64,000 nucleotides of DNA from Isochrysis galbana (GCA_018136815.1 CM030941.1:2478993-2542992), one strand, 5' to 3'; shown: positions 10,250 to 21,704, counted from the stretch's first letter. Notes: generated by a model from the sequence alone, not told the origin. Numbers and translations: made by a program.

Positions 10250-10884
10250 TTGTAGCGTGCAGACCGAGAGACGGCACGTCACGGCCGTTTCACACAGCTC
10301 AAGTGCCACACTCTTCAACGGTTCAAGTGGCACCCTCTCAATCAGATCGTGCAAGCCGATTTCGCTGGTGCTTTGCGAGTTCGCTGCGGCTCATTCATGG
10401 TCCATGGTACAGCAAATGTTCATAACAGCTGGACAATTGCAAGTGTCTTATTGGTCCATTGAGACTTGCGTGCGCTTTGCACTTTCTTGCATCCAATCTC
10501 GCCACCAACACGAGGAAAAGACTTGGTAACTCATCTCAAGATCATAGCGGGGCCAAAACCAAAGAAAAGACCACGCCTTTTCAAGTAGGACGATGGTAGG
10601 AAGGCCTTTCCAAGAAGAGCGACACGAATATGCGCAAATGGGCAAGAGGAAGTAGCGTTCACGCAGTACAATCAAATGCGTAGTAGTTCGCGTCTGGGGA
10701 TCGTAGCGCGCATGCGCCACGAAACGGCATCGCGAGTTACTATGTTTAACGTGTATCTCTCATCTCTCATCTGTTGGTCGTATCACAATAATAGTACAGT
10801 GAGAGAAGTGAGGGGAGGAGGCGAGCTACTCACGAGAAAATTTATTTTCATGTTGACATGAGAGATCAGATAATAATAATATAA
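10250..10884. other. No gene recognised
   Basis: Lower-GC intergenic sequence lies downstream of the membrane protein. A short inverted motif (GTGCCACACTCTTCAA, then TTCAAGTGGCAC) lies at about 10301-10332. Nothing else is supportable. Confidence 0.5.
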
Positions 10885-11062
10885 CTGAGCATTAGTACCA
10901 CTACTCTCACTAGCCCTGGTACTAACACGACAACCCTTAGCGCACCTGCCCATACGCCTCGACGCATGTTGCTGTCACAGATACATACACCTATGCACCC
11001 CTCCACATCTCCCCCCTCGCAGGCCCCCGGCTCCCATTCTAACCCCCTACAAGTTAAAATGA
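10885..11062 (+). repeat. Dispersed repeat, family R (copy 1)
   Basis: About 175 bp, starting GAGCATTAGTACCACTACTC and ending CAAGTTAAAATGA, are nearly identical to 58566-58746 in the same orientation. It is uncoding and of SINE/MITE size. Confidence 0.75.
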
Positions 11063-11637
11063 GGAAAACCCCATTGAGGCGGACCGACCTACGTCGGGCG
11101 ACTCTCCGGGAAAAAGCACCGGGGGGGGGGGAGGAACTCTCTAATCCAAGAAGAACGGCCCTTACCAGCTCGCGCCATGAGCCGTGAGCGGTCCTCGAGA
11201 AATAAATGACTGCGACTCGAGTAGCCTGCGCCACCTGCTGGGATACTGTCCTCGCCGTTCAGCCACTCCCTTCTCGTCTCCCTCCTGTCGCCAGCCGCCC
11301 CTCACCCGTTTGCTAACGCAAACGGGGCCCATTTCTCACTGCATTCCATCGGAGGGGGGGGCGGGTGCAAAACCCCCCCTCTCCCTCTCTCCACTCTCTC
11401 CCTTCGTCGTCCCTGCGGCGCGTCGCCATGCGGCGCGCCCTGGCCTGCTCTCAGGGGTCCTTTGGAGGCTCCCAGGGGGCCAACAAGCCAACAAGGGCAG
11501 CTCAGGGGGCAGTGGAGTGGGGCTCAGTCCCTGGCCCCCCCTGCCTCTCCCACGCTCGCCTCGCTGGCCATAGGAGCCGCCCGGAGTCTCCTATATGCCT
11601 GGCGACCAGGGACCAGGGACAGAGGGGGAGTCAACTC
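11063..11637. other. No gene recognised
   Basis: GC-rich sequence with C and G homopolymers. The open frames on the plus strand are Pro/Ser-rich and overlap each other in all frames, so none is called. Confidence 0.5.
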
Positions 11638-11860
11638 GAAAAAAAAAGCTTCTTAAAATTCCCCGCTACGTGTGCGGCGTGAGGCAGTGTGCTGGTGTAC
11701 CTCCCTACTGCCCGTCCTTAACCCCTGCAACAACCCCCTCCCCCATTCCCAGTTCCCTCATTTTCGGAGAAGCTGGTTCCGGGGAGGCCGCGCGCGCTGC
11801 TTCGGCCAGGAGTTGGAGAGAAGGGGGCGGGAGACTGTGGTTCGTTCTTTGTTCCGGTGT
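11638..11860 (+). repeat. Short dispersed repeat, family S (copy 2)
   Basis: It starts in an A9 run with GCTTCTTAAAATTCCCCGCTA, contains GCGGCGTGAGGCAGTGTGCT and ends after GGGGGCGGGAGACTGTGG. The same order is seen in reverse at 18655 and 22655. Confidence 0.7.
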
Positions 11861-12112
11861 TGGCTCGGGTCACCCTCACTTAAATATCTTAGGCTCCTCT
11901 TTAGTAACCGCTGTGATTCCGACTAACGACTAAGAGGTTTAGCTACTTTAGGCTTTAGGTGATGTGTCGTAGGTCCAGACCTCTTGCCGCTTGCAAGAGG
12001 TCCTCCGACGTTCCTATGTTGAAATACTTGTCCACCGTGTACAGCGGGCTTATCATTTTCTTAATATGTTTGTTGCTCGGGGCGTGTAACCCCATATTCT
12101 CTCGTTGTTTTT
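11861..12112. other. No gene recognised
   Basis: An AT-richer spacer lies between repeat S and the LINE fragment. It may be the LINE 3' tail on the minus strand. Confidence 0.35.
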
Positions 12113-12619
12113 TTAGCCTCTGAAAGAAACCGACTTTCGCACTTTCGCCGTTACTAGCAGGTGATATCTCGTAAGGATCGCTCTTAAGATCGACCTAACG
12201 GACCTGCCGTCCGCGTTGCCATACTGGATGTTATAGAAGTCGGTTAGGATATACCTCCACGTCAGGATACCTAAGTATCCCGAGGAGGGGTGCGGTCTAT
12301 CAACCTGATAGCAGAAAAGACGTTGGGCTATTTCGGATCCCGACCTAAGGCTAATCCCTAGAAGTCCTTCTATGAATTCAAAGACGGGCTCCGTCGCGAT
12401 ACATGAGGCCAGGTGAGTGGAACTCTCGGGGGCTATGCCGCAAAAGCGGCATGTTGGATCGTCAGCAAAACGGTTCGCAGTAGCTATCCTCCTATGTAGG
12501 ACATGTTTGAAATGCAGATAAGAGTCTCTAGGTGTTAAAAAGTTATATTTGTACAATTGCGATACTTGTTTCCACTTTCCCGAGAGGACCGGTAACCTTT
12601 TTTCCCGCCTGTCGATCAA
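12113..12619 (-). pseudogene. LINE C-terminal domain with RVT-type zinc finger
   Basis: A 168-codon frame contains HFKHVLHRRIATANRF followed by CRFCGIAPESSTHLASC. This is the Cys-x2-Cys...His-x4-Cys finger found C-terminal of non-LTR reverse transcriptases. It is followed by GYLGILTWRYILTDFYNIQYG, which matches LLAWRYIITDFYKIHYD in the related fragment at 62741-63905. It is the downstream part of the same degenerate element as 13476-14222. The ATG is not meaningful. Confidence 0.75.
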
Positions 12620-13111
12620 TGCCTACGCATTGCGGGTTGCGGGTTGCGGAGCCAGATATACTAAACTGCGCAATGATCGAGCGGCTCGAGGTCAATCGTA
12701 TGCGCGCACGACAATAGCCTATATATAGAATATACTAGCACAATGGTATTGGATGCATCGTCCGAGACAATGCTACCATCAGTCACTCTCGCTCTCCACA
12801 CCCACACCGCTCAGGCACCCAACAGTCCCATCCCCATCGACATCATCTTCAAACATCTCAGACACACCTTCTTGCTGCCCATCAATAAGGGCATCCTCTT
12901 GAACAGTGGCTAGCCCCAGAGTGCTCTCCTCCCACGCCCCAAGACCAAGACGCCCTCCCACGCCATACTTGCTCACATACAAGTGGGGCGTAGGTACGTA
13001 GGTAGGGGGGGGGCGGGCGGGGGCGTTTCGGGGTTTCGGCTTTCCCCCCCCTCCAAATAAACAAAAAACGGCGAAAAGAACTAAAATTAGATTAACATCA
13101 AGACACAATAT

Positions 13112-13262
13112 CTATACACCCATATGACTATAGTCTGATCATAGTCAGTGATTCAAGCTCCCATGCTATGACTAGTAGTCAATAGTCAGAGGGTTATGCA
13201 TGACTAGTAGTCTATAGTCAGAGGCTATGGTGTGACTATGACTGCATAGTCAAGGCCCATAG
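13112..13262. other. Island saturated with TGACTA/TAGTCA words
   Basis: Ten exact TGACTA or TAGTCA hexamers and two near matches occur in about 150 bp, some overlapping as TGACTAGTAGTCAATAGTCA. No gene overlaps it; it interrupts the LINE remnant. Confidence 0.85.
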
Positions 13263-13475
13263 AATGACTAAGATTGAATCACTTGAATCATGTACAGCCC
13301 TGGGTGCGGCTGAACCATTGATCTAAGACTGTTTTCCATTCCGCCATTGACGGGTTGAGGTACCGGACTATCCATATCGCTTGAAGCGCTCGCGTGAGTT
13401 CGGCCATGGGGAGTAGTCCGACCCCCAATAGGGGCCCGTCTTCGCTCGTCCCTACTCTCGGGTACGCCGGAAAGG

Positions 13476-14222
13476 TTATCCATTTTCTGCCCTCTTGCGA
13501 GCGGAGCCTAACTCGTCCACCTGTAGTCGGGGAGACCTATCCCATAGTATGGTTTGAACGTCCGAGTCTATGGCCTCCATGAACCACGCCGGAGGGGTGG
13601 ACGTGGACAGCCAATATCTCGGCGTCCCGTATATTATTATGAAGTTCACTAGTAGCGTCCTTCCATGAATGGAGAGACTCGTCATTCCCTTCCAGGTTGC
13701 GACCTTCTTCTTAAGCTTAGCGTAAAGCGTAAAGCTTCTCCCAAAAGGAGTCATTGTCTAGTCCTTCCCAGAATGGCACTCCTAGTATGTCGCATATTCG
13801 CCCTCGCCGAGTGTTTTAAGATACGCTAGCGTCTCGGGGGCCTGCGCTCCCGTAAGTGATCCCATTCGTATTAGTAAACTCTTGCTTTTGTTCACCCTAG
13901 CCCCGGTGGCGGTTCCATAGCTTTCTAAGATGTGCATCGCCCTCTCCAATGACTCGAAAGAGTTCGCTAAAATTTGCGTGTCGTCCGCAAACTGCGAAAG
14001 CCTTAACTCTCTAGGTCCTATCGTGATTCCCTTCATCTCTGGGTCGGCGTTGACTAAGCGTGTTAGGCCTTCGGCCACAAATGAGAAATGAGAGAGGGAA
14101 GTCCGGCAAGGAGAGAACTCTCGGCTTACTGGCTGGACCGCCCGCAGCTCTCGGTGCCCCCCCCCTCCCCCCCTTTTCATGTTTATGTGAAGGTTTTGGT
14201 GTTCCATCCACACTAATGTCAA
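13476..14222 (-). pseudogene. LINE reverse transcriptase fragment (FADD box)
   Basis: Two minus frames are separated by a one-base shift near 13760-13790. The first contains LSQFADDTQILANSFESL, where FADD is the catalytic Y/FxDD box of reverse transcriptases, preceded by EGLTRLVNADPEMKGI and followed by ESYGTATGARVNKSKS. The second continues with KLKKKVATWKGMTSLSIHGRTLL and GTPRYWLSTSTPP, the thumb/connection region shared with 19021-19606. A poly-G run near 14160 disrupts the upstream part. The element is dead. Confidence 0.8.
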
Positions 14223-14260
14223 ATGTATCCAACTCCAACAACTACTACTACCGACATCCG

Positions 14261-14940
14261 CAGAAATAGAAAACCTGAGCGGTCCCCCCCCCCCCTTTAA
14301 AGAGAATCATGGGTGTGTCTACGAACAGTGTTCTTGCAGAGCCGGAACTCTTTGACAATAGAGATGGGCGATCGGCTCCGCAGGAGAGCGGCGCGATCAG
14401 AGATCGATTCAGCCCTGGCGGGCACCGACGAGGGCAGGTGGCTAGCGGACCCTACCTTTTTTGCCACTGTGAGCGGTGGACGAGATTGGGTTGAAAAGAA
14501 AACTCTGGTTGATCGGGAGGCCCAACTTATTTCATCGTAGTACCGGGCGCAAATTTCCCCTCGTCTCTCTTCCCGCACGAATCCGAAGCAGAGCGATGGC
14601 GGTCGACCAGCCTGCTAGGCCGACCTTCGCCGCGCTCCCGCGAGAGCGCGCGGCGGCGATCGGCCGGACCCGTTTCCGGAGAGTTTGAGCCGATCAAACC
14701 TCCCAAATGAGATGCGTACTCTATGAGAGCCTGGCTTAAAGTTGGTTGTGAGGGAAATCTGAGCCGGATGCCCGTGATACAGGTGCATCAGGTGCATAGG
14801 CGCTCTCCGAATCCGGGGCAACGACAGGATGCCCGTGATATTCCCAAGCCCTCCATACAAATTCTTCTCGCATACTACGGGTCGCATGCTGCCTTCTATG
14901 TCTATATGCCATGCGTACCAATGTCTCCTCCACTGCACCA
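14261..14940. other. No gene recognised
   Basis: The intergenic region lies between LINE debris and the last exon of the coiled-coil gene. A short duplication of GGATGCCCGTGATA occurs at 14767 and 14828. Confidence 0.5.
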
Positions 14941-17100
14941 CTAGGCGCGTAGTTGATTTTCCAGCTCGATGACCCTCTCTTCCTTCTCTCCCAACATCTC
15001 AAGCGCCATTGCGTGCTCGTCACGTAGTCGGTGCATCTCATGTAAGGCCTGCCGACCAGACAAAGTGGAGAGTCGCATTTTTTTGGCTAAATGGCTACAC
15101 CCAGTGGGAAGGGCTTACAGTGTTCATTCAAAGGCAGTATTGCCTGTGGCCAACATACACGAGCGGTGTAACACACCTCCTTCATCCCCGCCATTTCTAC
15201 TTGGACGTCCTCGTGACGAAGGTTGAGCTCGACCAAAGATTCAATGAGAGTCTATGACAGGTCAGTCGTGAATAGTCTTATGAAGTTGCCGGTGCATGCA
15301 GGCCTGGCAAGGGACGCACGGCTCGCTAACGCGTAATCGGGGTGGATGATGAGTTATTATGTTCACTATGAAAGGGTCGCATCGCACACCTGCTCTTTGG
15401 CCTCCATAGCAGCGATCAAAGCCCTCAAGCCTACTGAGTCGCCCTCGTTTGACGTGTTGCCCCCCGAACCGTCTGCGTGCAATGATTGGACACCCGCGAC
15501 ACGCGTCGGCTTCAGCAGTGATGATGACCTCCAGTCGGCTATATCGATCGCACCGTTCAGCCTGCCCGCCTGCACCCTGGCTTGCACCTGCTGGGCGCGC
15601 GAGTCGTGCATCTCTTGCGCCCGCGCCCGCCTCTCCTCGTTGGACACTTCCCTCTCATGCCGCAATTCGGCCGCCAAATCGGTCGCGCGTTCGCGTGTCT
15701 CCGCGAGTGCGTGGTCTGACTGGGCGAGCGCCGCCTCCGCCCGCTCGAGTGAGTGCCGCACGCGCGCCACTTCGGCTTCGGCGAGCGAGGCGCGTTTGCC
15801 CTCGCCCAAGGCGCGCGCATCAGCAGCGTCCCGTGCTTCCATCAGACTCTTGCGCTCAGCAACCGCATGCTCGCGTACCCTCGCAAGCTCAGCTTCACCA
15901 GCTGCAAGAGCAGAGAGATGGCGTGCCGCCTCATCACCTGATGTGGCAGCAGACGCCTCGGCCTGTGCAAGCCTTCGCTTTAGATCAGCCTCACTGGCCT
16001 TCCACGCCGCATGCACCTTGCTGAGCTGCGACTGTAGCGAGGCGACCTGCTTGAGCAGGGGCTGCGTTTCGCGCGCGACCGCCGCAGCAAGCTCGCTCGC
16101 GTGGGCCTCAGCATTTCCGGAGCGCGTCTCCAGCTCGCCCAAGCGCACAGTTAGCCCCTCGTCGCGCCACCGCGCCGCCTGCGCAAGCCGTGCGTTTTCG
16201 AGGTGCAGTTCGGCAATGCTCGCTGAAAGCGAGGACTCCTTCGCCTCCGCTGTCTCAGCTCTCCTCAAGGCCTGCTGCAACGCCAGAGCGTGCTCCGCCG
16301 GAGTGCTGTGGACGCTACCATCGCCACCGCCGCGGTCCGCACTTCCCAGGCCCGCGGAGGATGGGCCGCACACTGCTCTAACCCGCCTTGCCTCTGCGAT
16401 CTCAGCTTGCGCGTGCTCGAGCTTAGTCTTGGTCTCTGCGAGTTCTGCACGCAAAGCCTTCTCCACGTCCGCCTGCTTATCCGCAGCAGTCTGAGCATCG
16501 CGAATGTTGGCACGCAGCTTCCGGATCGTCTGCTCCTGCTCCGCCTGACGTTTGCTCAGCGTCTCACCCTCAGCGAGCACAGCCGCAATCTGCGCGTCCT
16601 TATCGTTGCACAACTCCACCTGCAGGGCCGCATGCCCGTCCGCTGAGTCGCGACCGAGACCACAATCCAAGTGCGACACACAGTGGGCTGCATATGAGGC
16701 TGTGCGGCACGAGGAATGGAGGGGGGCCTGGCTCCGCTTCCCCCTACGTCCCCCCCCCCCTCCCCCACGCCTCCGCGAGGCGCGCACCTTCTCGCTCAGC
16801 CTCGCCTACAGCTTCTTCCTTCCCACCCTTCGCCCCGCCCCCCTCCCCCGTCCGCCCGCGCCTCCTGCAATCCCTCCTCGAGGCGCGCACCTTCTCGCTC
16901 AGCCTTGCCTCCAGCTTCTTGATCTGCTGGCGCAGCCGGGCGCTCTCGTCCACACCTCTGTCAGATGGAGGCGGAGGCGAGGCAGCTCGCGCCGGCCGGG
17001 GCGGGGGAGACGCATCGGACGACGACTCGCCCACCTCGTCCTTCAGACCCGCCGTGATCTCCGCCTCGATCTTGTTCATCTGCTGGAAGAGCTTGTTCAT
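14941..17100 (-). CDS. Long coiled-coil protein, four exons
   Basis: The proposed exons are 17100-16891, 16619-15390, 15251-15177 and 15048-14941. All three introns (271, 138 and 128 nt) are GT-AG and phase 0. This gives 540 residues. The start MNKLFQQMNKIEAEITAG is followed by a Ser/Pro linker and then near-continuous heptads rich in Ala, Glu, Arg and Leu (for example EKALRAELAETKTKLEHAQ). The small exons fit the same pattern: exon 3 encodes TLIESLVELNLRHEDVQVEM and the last ends GEKEERVIELENQLRA. No globular domain is visible, so a golgin-, tether- or centrosome-like scaffold is plausible but not proven. An in-frame ATG at 17202 is an alternative start. Intron 1 holds an imperfect tandem copy (about 50 bp) of the exon 1 donor region. 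Confidence 0.75.
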
Positions 17101-17454
17101 CCCGCCGGACGAGCGAGAAAACGCCAGGCTCGTCACCCGAGAGCTTCGCCCCCGGACCCCCCCTCTCGAGAGCGCCGTATGGAGAGCAAGCAAGCACAAC
17201 ATGCTCTACATAAATGAAGATAGGCTGGAATTTTATAATATTATCATCCTATCACCGGCGGTCCATCGAGTGGTATGTATCTGACTGAGTAGGACTATGG
17301 GCCCCACCGGTGAATATTTTTTCAGTTTTAGACCCTACGACCCTACGCATATGACCCCCGACCCCCGAGAGAAGCTTGGGGTCCGAAAATAGGACCCTGT
17401 AAAAGAGAGAAAATGCTACCAAGAACCGAGAACCCGCGCCCAGGCCCAGGTCGC
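17101..17454. other. Upstream region of the coiled-coil gene
   Basis: Apart from the alternative start, nothing coding is seen. The segment grades into a dispersed repeat at 17455. Confidence 0.4.
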
Positions 17455-17520
17455 GTTCCGTCGAATATGGGACAGGACTCAAATTGAGCCATCAAAAGTC
17501 GCGTTCCGTCAAAAGAGAAA
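17455..17520 (-). repeat. Dispersed repeat with paired GACGGAACGCGAC words
   Basis: On the minus strand it reads TTGACGGAACGCGAC, then TTGATGGCTCAATTTGA, then TTCGACGGAACGCGACCT. The same arrangement occurs at about 29215, 35968 and 36614. Confidence 0.6.
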
Positions 17521-17581
17521 AGAGGGCCAGGTGATAGTTTTGTAGTTGGTCTTTGTCAAAACTATTGTTATAGTTTTAGCG

Positions 17582-18577
17582 ATGGAGCGCGCGCCGACCG
17601 CTCCCACCTCCCAGCCCCCCGCCGTCACGACGCCCCAACGGGGCCGCCCCAAACCGCCGGAGCCCAAGCGCCCACAGGCCGCCGCGCCGCCTGACAACGA
17701 CGTCGACATGACGGCACCACCCTCGCCTCCCAAGCAGCCACAGAACCCAGGAACAGGCAGAGTCCTGTTCCCTGGTGACAACCAGACCCAGGGCAATGCC
17801 CTGCCGCCCAACTCCTCCGCTCCTCCACCAACTCAAGGACTCCCCATGGGAGGTGGCAGCTCTGCTGCCACCCCCATGGCGGCCACTCCTACCATCAGTG
17901 CACCCCTCGGGGGCGGGCACTTAACACAACAATCCATTCTGGGGGCCTTTGCGCCCTCAAACCAACAACCAACACAAACAGCCCGGACATACGCGCAAGC
18001 TGCGCATGGACACAAAGGGAAGGATCCAGCCCAGCAAGCCCAGCAGCCACAAGCCCAACAACCACAGCAGCCGTCTCGCAAGCGGGCGGATCCACAATCG
18101 GATCCAAAGCCGACTCTCCACAACACCACCCCCTTTGCTTCCCCTCCACCTGATGAGGAAGAGGAACCCGAAGACACGCCCTTTTTCATTCAGCTAGCTC
18201 AGCTAGCTGAAGACAAAAAGGACATCAAGAGCGAGGATGTCGCTACCTTTATGAAATTTCTCCTCTCTAGGCTGGAGGGCCTGGATGCAACACCCGACGG
18301 GATGGACAAGGGCCGTAAAGGCCCATGGATTTTCTATGTCGACGACGACGCACATGACCAATTTAAGGCCGCTTACGGCGACAAACTCCAAACGGTGCTA
18401 TCGGGAGTCCCGCACGAATTTGGAGTCACATACGGCGCGCTAGCGGACTCGGCCCCACGAAAATCTAGCGCGATCAGGTCCTCCCTTAAGGAGGTCGCCA
18501 CATACATTGTTTTTCGCATCTTTGACCCCGTCAAAGCCAAAGCGTTCAAAACCAAAACACGTCATTTGGCTCTTTAA
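17582..18577 (+). CDS. LINE ORF1-type protein
   Basis: The protein has 331 residues from the ATG at 17582. The N-terminal half is Pro/Gln/Ala-rich and low complexity. The C-terminal half (about 205-331) is folded-looking, with EDTPFFIQLAQLAEDKKD and GPWIFYVDDDAHDQFKAAYG. I call it ORF1 of the local LINE family because its 5' end (ATGGAGCGCGCGCCGACC) recurs at 18876, fused directly to reverse transcriptase sequence of the family, and again near 47707. ORF1 products of LINEs usually bind RNA and form the transposition particle. No CCHC knuckle is visible. The frame is intact, so this copy is young. Confidence 0.6.
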   Translation: MERAPTAPTSQPPAVTTPQRGRPKPPEPKRPQAAAPPDNDVDMTAPPSPPKQPQNPGTGRVLFPGDNQTQGNALPPNSSAPPPTQGLPMGGGSSAATPMAATPTISAPLGGGHLTQQSILGAFAPSNQQPTQTARTYAQAAHGHKGKDPAQQAQQPQAQQPQQPSRKRADPQSDPKPTLHNTTPFASPPPDEEEEPEDTPFFIQLAQLAEDKKDIKSEDVATFMKFLLSRLEGLDATPDGMDKGRKGPWIFYVDDDAHDQFKAAYGDKLQTVLSGVPHEFGVTYGALADSAPRKSSAIRSSLKEVATYIVFRIFDPVKAKAFKTKTRHLAL

Positions 18578-18654
18578 TAGAAACTCCAAGGGATACCATG
18601 GAAAGTTCGTACGAGACATAAGACCTAAGGAAATGAAATGCGAGCCGACGTTAT

Positions 18655-18855
18655 AGCGAAGGAGGAGCCACAATCTCCCACCCCCTTCTCTCCAACTCCT
18701 GGCCGAAGCAGCGCGCGCGGCCTCCCCGGAACCAGCTTCTCCGCCAAAGAGGGAACTGGGGAAGTGGGAGGGGGTTGATAGGGGTAAAGGCGGGTAGTAG
18801 GGAAGTACACGAGCACACTGCCACATGCCGCGTATGTAGCGGGGAATTTTATAAA
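18655..18855 (-). repeat. Short dispersed repeat, family S (copy 3)
   Basis: It is the reverse complement of the 11638-11860 type: CTCCCACCCCCTTCTCTCCA is followed by GGAACCAGCTTCTCCGCCAA, a CGTATGTAGCGGGGAATTTT end and an AT-rich tail. Confidence 0.7.
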
Positions 18856-19606
18856 CTATTGTTATAGTTTTAGCGATGGAGCGCGCGCCGACCGCTCCCA
18901 CCTCCCAACCCCCCGCAGCCACGACGCCCCACCGGGGTCGCCCCAAGCCGCCGGAGCCGAAGCGCTCGCAGGCTGCCCCCCTCACTGACAGCGACGTCGA
19001 CATGATCCTCCCGCCATCCCCTCGATGCATATACTAGAAACCTATGGTAACGCCACCGGAGCTAGAGTAAATAAGAGAAAGAGTGTACTAATACGTTTGG
19101 GATCACTGGTGGGAGCGCGAGTCCCCGACGCACTAGCTTACCTTAAAACATTGGGCGAAGGAGAGTTCGCCACCATTCTAGGAGTGCCCTTTTGGGAAGG
19201 ACCCGAAGACGATACCTTCTGGGAGAAGCTTTACGCTAAGCTCAAGAAGAAAGTCGCAGCGTGGAAAGGAGTTCAAAACCTCTCGATCCACGGGAGAATT
19301 CTACTAGTGAACTTTATTATTTACGGGACTCCGAGATACTGGTTATCCACTTCCACCCCCCCGTCGTGGTTCATGGAGGCTATTGACTCCGACGTCCACA
19401 CGATACTCTGGGATAGGTCTCCGAGGCTACAAGCGGAGGAGTTAGGCTCATCGCAAGTGGGTAGAAGATGGATAACCTACCCGGCATACCCGAGGGTGGG
19501 AACGAGTGAAGACCAGCCCCTTCTGGGGATTGGGCTGCTCCCTATGGCCGAGCATACGCGTGCACTTCAAGCGATATGGATAGTTCGATACTTGAATCCG
19601 TCCTCG
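18856..19606 (+). mobile_element. Internally deleted LINE: ORF1 start fused to reverse transcriptase
   Basis: The ORF1 start at 18876 (MERAPTAPTSQPPAATTP) runs for about 145 bp and then, at about 19021, joins sequence encoding MHILETYGNATGARVNK and onward to YAKLKKKVAAWKG and FIIYGTPRYWLSTSTPP, homologous to 13476-14222. The deletion removes the end of ORF1 and the palm with the FADD box. It ends at 19606, where an oppositely oriented gag fragment begins. Confidence 0.7.
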
Positions 19607-20106
19607 TGTGGAGATGGACTGTTCCCAGGATCCGGGTAAGGCTCCTGAGACTCCATCCTTGGCAACCCACGCGTCCGTAGGCGGCCTATCAACTTGGGTA
19701 GCGGGTGAAGATACTTGGGAAGGCTTGGGCACGGGTGCAGTGGTGACGGGGTCCGCGCGCGGCGGCGAGGGCGGATTTGGCGGTGCAGAGGGCGGTGGTG
19801 GGTCCATAGGAACAGATTGAATCAATCTCTAGTGGGTGATTTCTAGCGAGAGACCACACACAAGGCAGTAGGGGCTCAAGGGTACGAGGGGTCACGGCAT
19901 GGCTTCGATCGCAGAGCGCTGCGACGGTTCCTGGGTGCGTACGAAGACACGCCACACCACTTTCTAACATAAACAAGGGCAACACGTAATAAACACGGGA
20001 GCGAAAGCCACGGTGGGTGAACAGAGAGAGCAAAGAAGGAACCAATTGGCCAGAAGAGAACTCGTCGTCTCGTCGTCCTAGAGAAGGATTGCACACAGAA
20101 AAGGCG
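19607..20106 (-). repeat. 500-bp direct duplication, copy 1 (LTR-leader-gag start)
   Basis: It matches 21504-22003 at a constant offset of 1897 bp with only a few substitutions, so the duplication is recent. On the minus strand it contains LTR/leader sequence and the first codons of gag (MDPPPPSAPPNPP). Confidence 0.9.
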
Positions 20107-20429
20107 ACGAAAAACCGCTCCCACGCGGTGACCATGAGCGCATGGCCAAACAAGTGATGGCTCCCCCTCAGAGAGCACATCATATCATATTAAAGGACTC
20201 GAACTCGAAACTCGAAATCGAAATGGAGCAACGGAAACGAAAGAAAGGGATGGGAGCGCGCAAATCGAGAGAAAGAATGAATGAAGACCGACGAACGACG
20301 AACGAAGAATGAGGGCTGCCTCGACACGCGCGCGGCGATCAAGACAAAGATCAAGGGGCAGATCAAGAGCGGGCCACATACCCAAGTCAACTCCCTAGGC
20401 AAGGCTTACTTCAAGCGATCAACAGACGC
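20107..20429. other. Retroelement-associated spacer
   Basis: A/G-rich sequence with GAACGAAGAATG-type words, between the end of gag and the upstream LTR-leader copy. No gene is seen. Confidence 0.4.
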
Positions 20430-21704
20430 TCAAGTGCAAGGGGCACACAAAATGGCAGAATGGAGAGGTGTCGCATTCGAATCCACTTGGTCCTGGACTA
20501 TGGACTGGATTAACTCGAAGTCGTCGGATCCTTTGTAGAGCGCAGCTAACTCCTTTGGCGGTAGAGAGAGTAGGCCCTGCCACTCCCTTAAGGTATCTTC
20601 TTTCTCTTTAGGAGTGGTTGCTAGACTCGGGTCCGGAGGGTGCTCGAGGTTACTACCTGGCATTAATACGCTAGCCCGACCACCTGGCGAAGGCTGCGGC
20701 TTAGGGGTGGCGGTTGGTATCGGATTTGGCGTAGGGATCGGCTCGTTGGGGTTTTGGTAGGTTGAAGGCGGGTAAACTTGGCTCGAAACCTGCGGCTGAG
20801 GGCTTGAGACGGTTCTGCCCCCCTCCTTCGTAACTCGCTTGGATAACAGGTCGAGCATATCGCCTCGCAGACCCTAAAAAGCTTGGGAGAGCTCGTCCCG
20901 GAGGGCTAGCTCACGCTCCTGGGCCTTGAGAAGAGATGAATGGAGTTCATGCACCATTTCATGGAGCTCCTTGACCTCCGCCCTAGTAGCTCCAGCCTCG
21001 CCTCGACCGATCTTGATGGTGTTCTCGGACCATGACGTGACGGGTGCCTGGAGTGGAACAGGGGCTATAGCGTAGTCTCTGTAGGCGGGGCTCCGGAGAG
21101 CGAAAAACGCGGCCTCAGCCGGCAATTTTGGCTCGCTTGCGGCACTTGGGGTTGGGCTGGACCGGATGCTAGGCAGAGGGTCTTCCTCCCACAGCTCAGC
21201 TTGCCCCAACATAGCTGTGGTCAATTCGGGGTCCTCGGGCACTTGAAGGCTAGCGTCCACAGGAGTGGCCTCGACGTTTGAATCAACGACGGCCGAGCGG
21301 TCGAGAGTCTCAGGACGCTCCTGGGAAGCATTTTGTAGAGCACTTTGAGGCGGTTCTGATGGTGCAAGTCTCGTCTCGCCAGCCCCAAGGGTTCGCGAGT
21401 CGTGGTTCGGAGAAGACAGAAAGCATTCAAGGTCATCCCCGGCAGAATTTTTGCAGACTTTTTCCTTGATTCCGGCCGAAGGCGCGGGTTTGAAGTTTGT
21501 ACTTGTGGAGATGGACTGTTCCCAGGATCCGGGTAAGGCTCCTGAGACTCCATCCTTGGCAACCCACGCGTCCGTAGGCGGCCTATCAACTTGGGTAGCG
21601 GGTGAAGATACTTGGGAAGGCTTGGGCACGGGTGCAGTGGTGACGGGGTCCGCGCGCGGCGGCGAGGGCGGATTTGGCGGTGCAGAGGGCGGTGGTGGGT
21701 CCAT
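20430..21704 (-). pseudogene. Retrotransposon gag-like ORF with one in-frame stop
   Basis: The frame from the ATG at 21704 is open for 276 codons (Pro-rich N-terminus, then a coiled region VKELHEMVHELHSSLLKAQE), stops at TAG (20874-20876) and continues in the same frame for 148 codons (MLDLLSKRVTKEGG ... DDFELIQSIVQDQVDS). The single stop in a continuous frame means either a recent mutation or readthrough. The Pro-rich/coiled/acidic layout is gag-like, but no zinc knuckle or protease is seen. Upstream is the LTR-leader copy 21504-22003. Confidence 0.5.

Larger units (their letters stand above)
12113..14260 (-). mobile_element. Degenerate LINE (non-LTR retrotransposon)
   Basis: In minus-strand order the palm with FADD, the thumb and the terminal zinc finger follow one another, with about 850 bp of unrelated sequence (12620-13475, including the TGACTA island) inserted between thumb and finger. 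Confidence 0.7.

Noticed and set aside
15346-16494. Long plus-strand Ser/Ala/Cys-rich frame (382 codons)
   Set aside because: It is the antisense shadow of the coiled-coil gene, whose four exons and phase-0 introns fit together on the minus strand.
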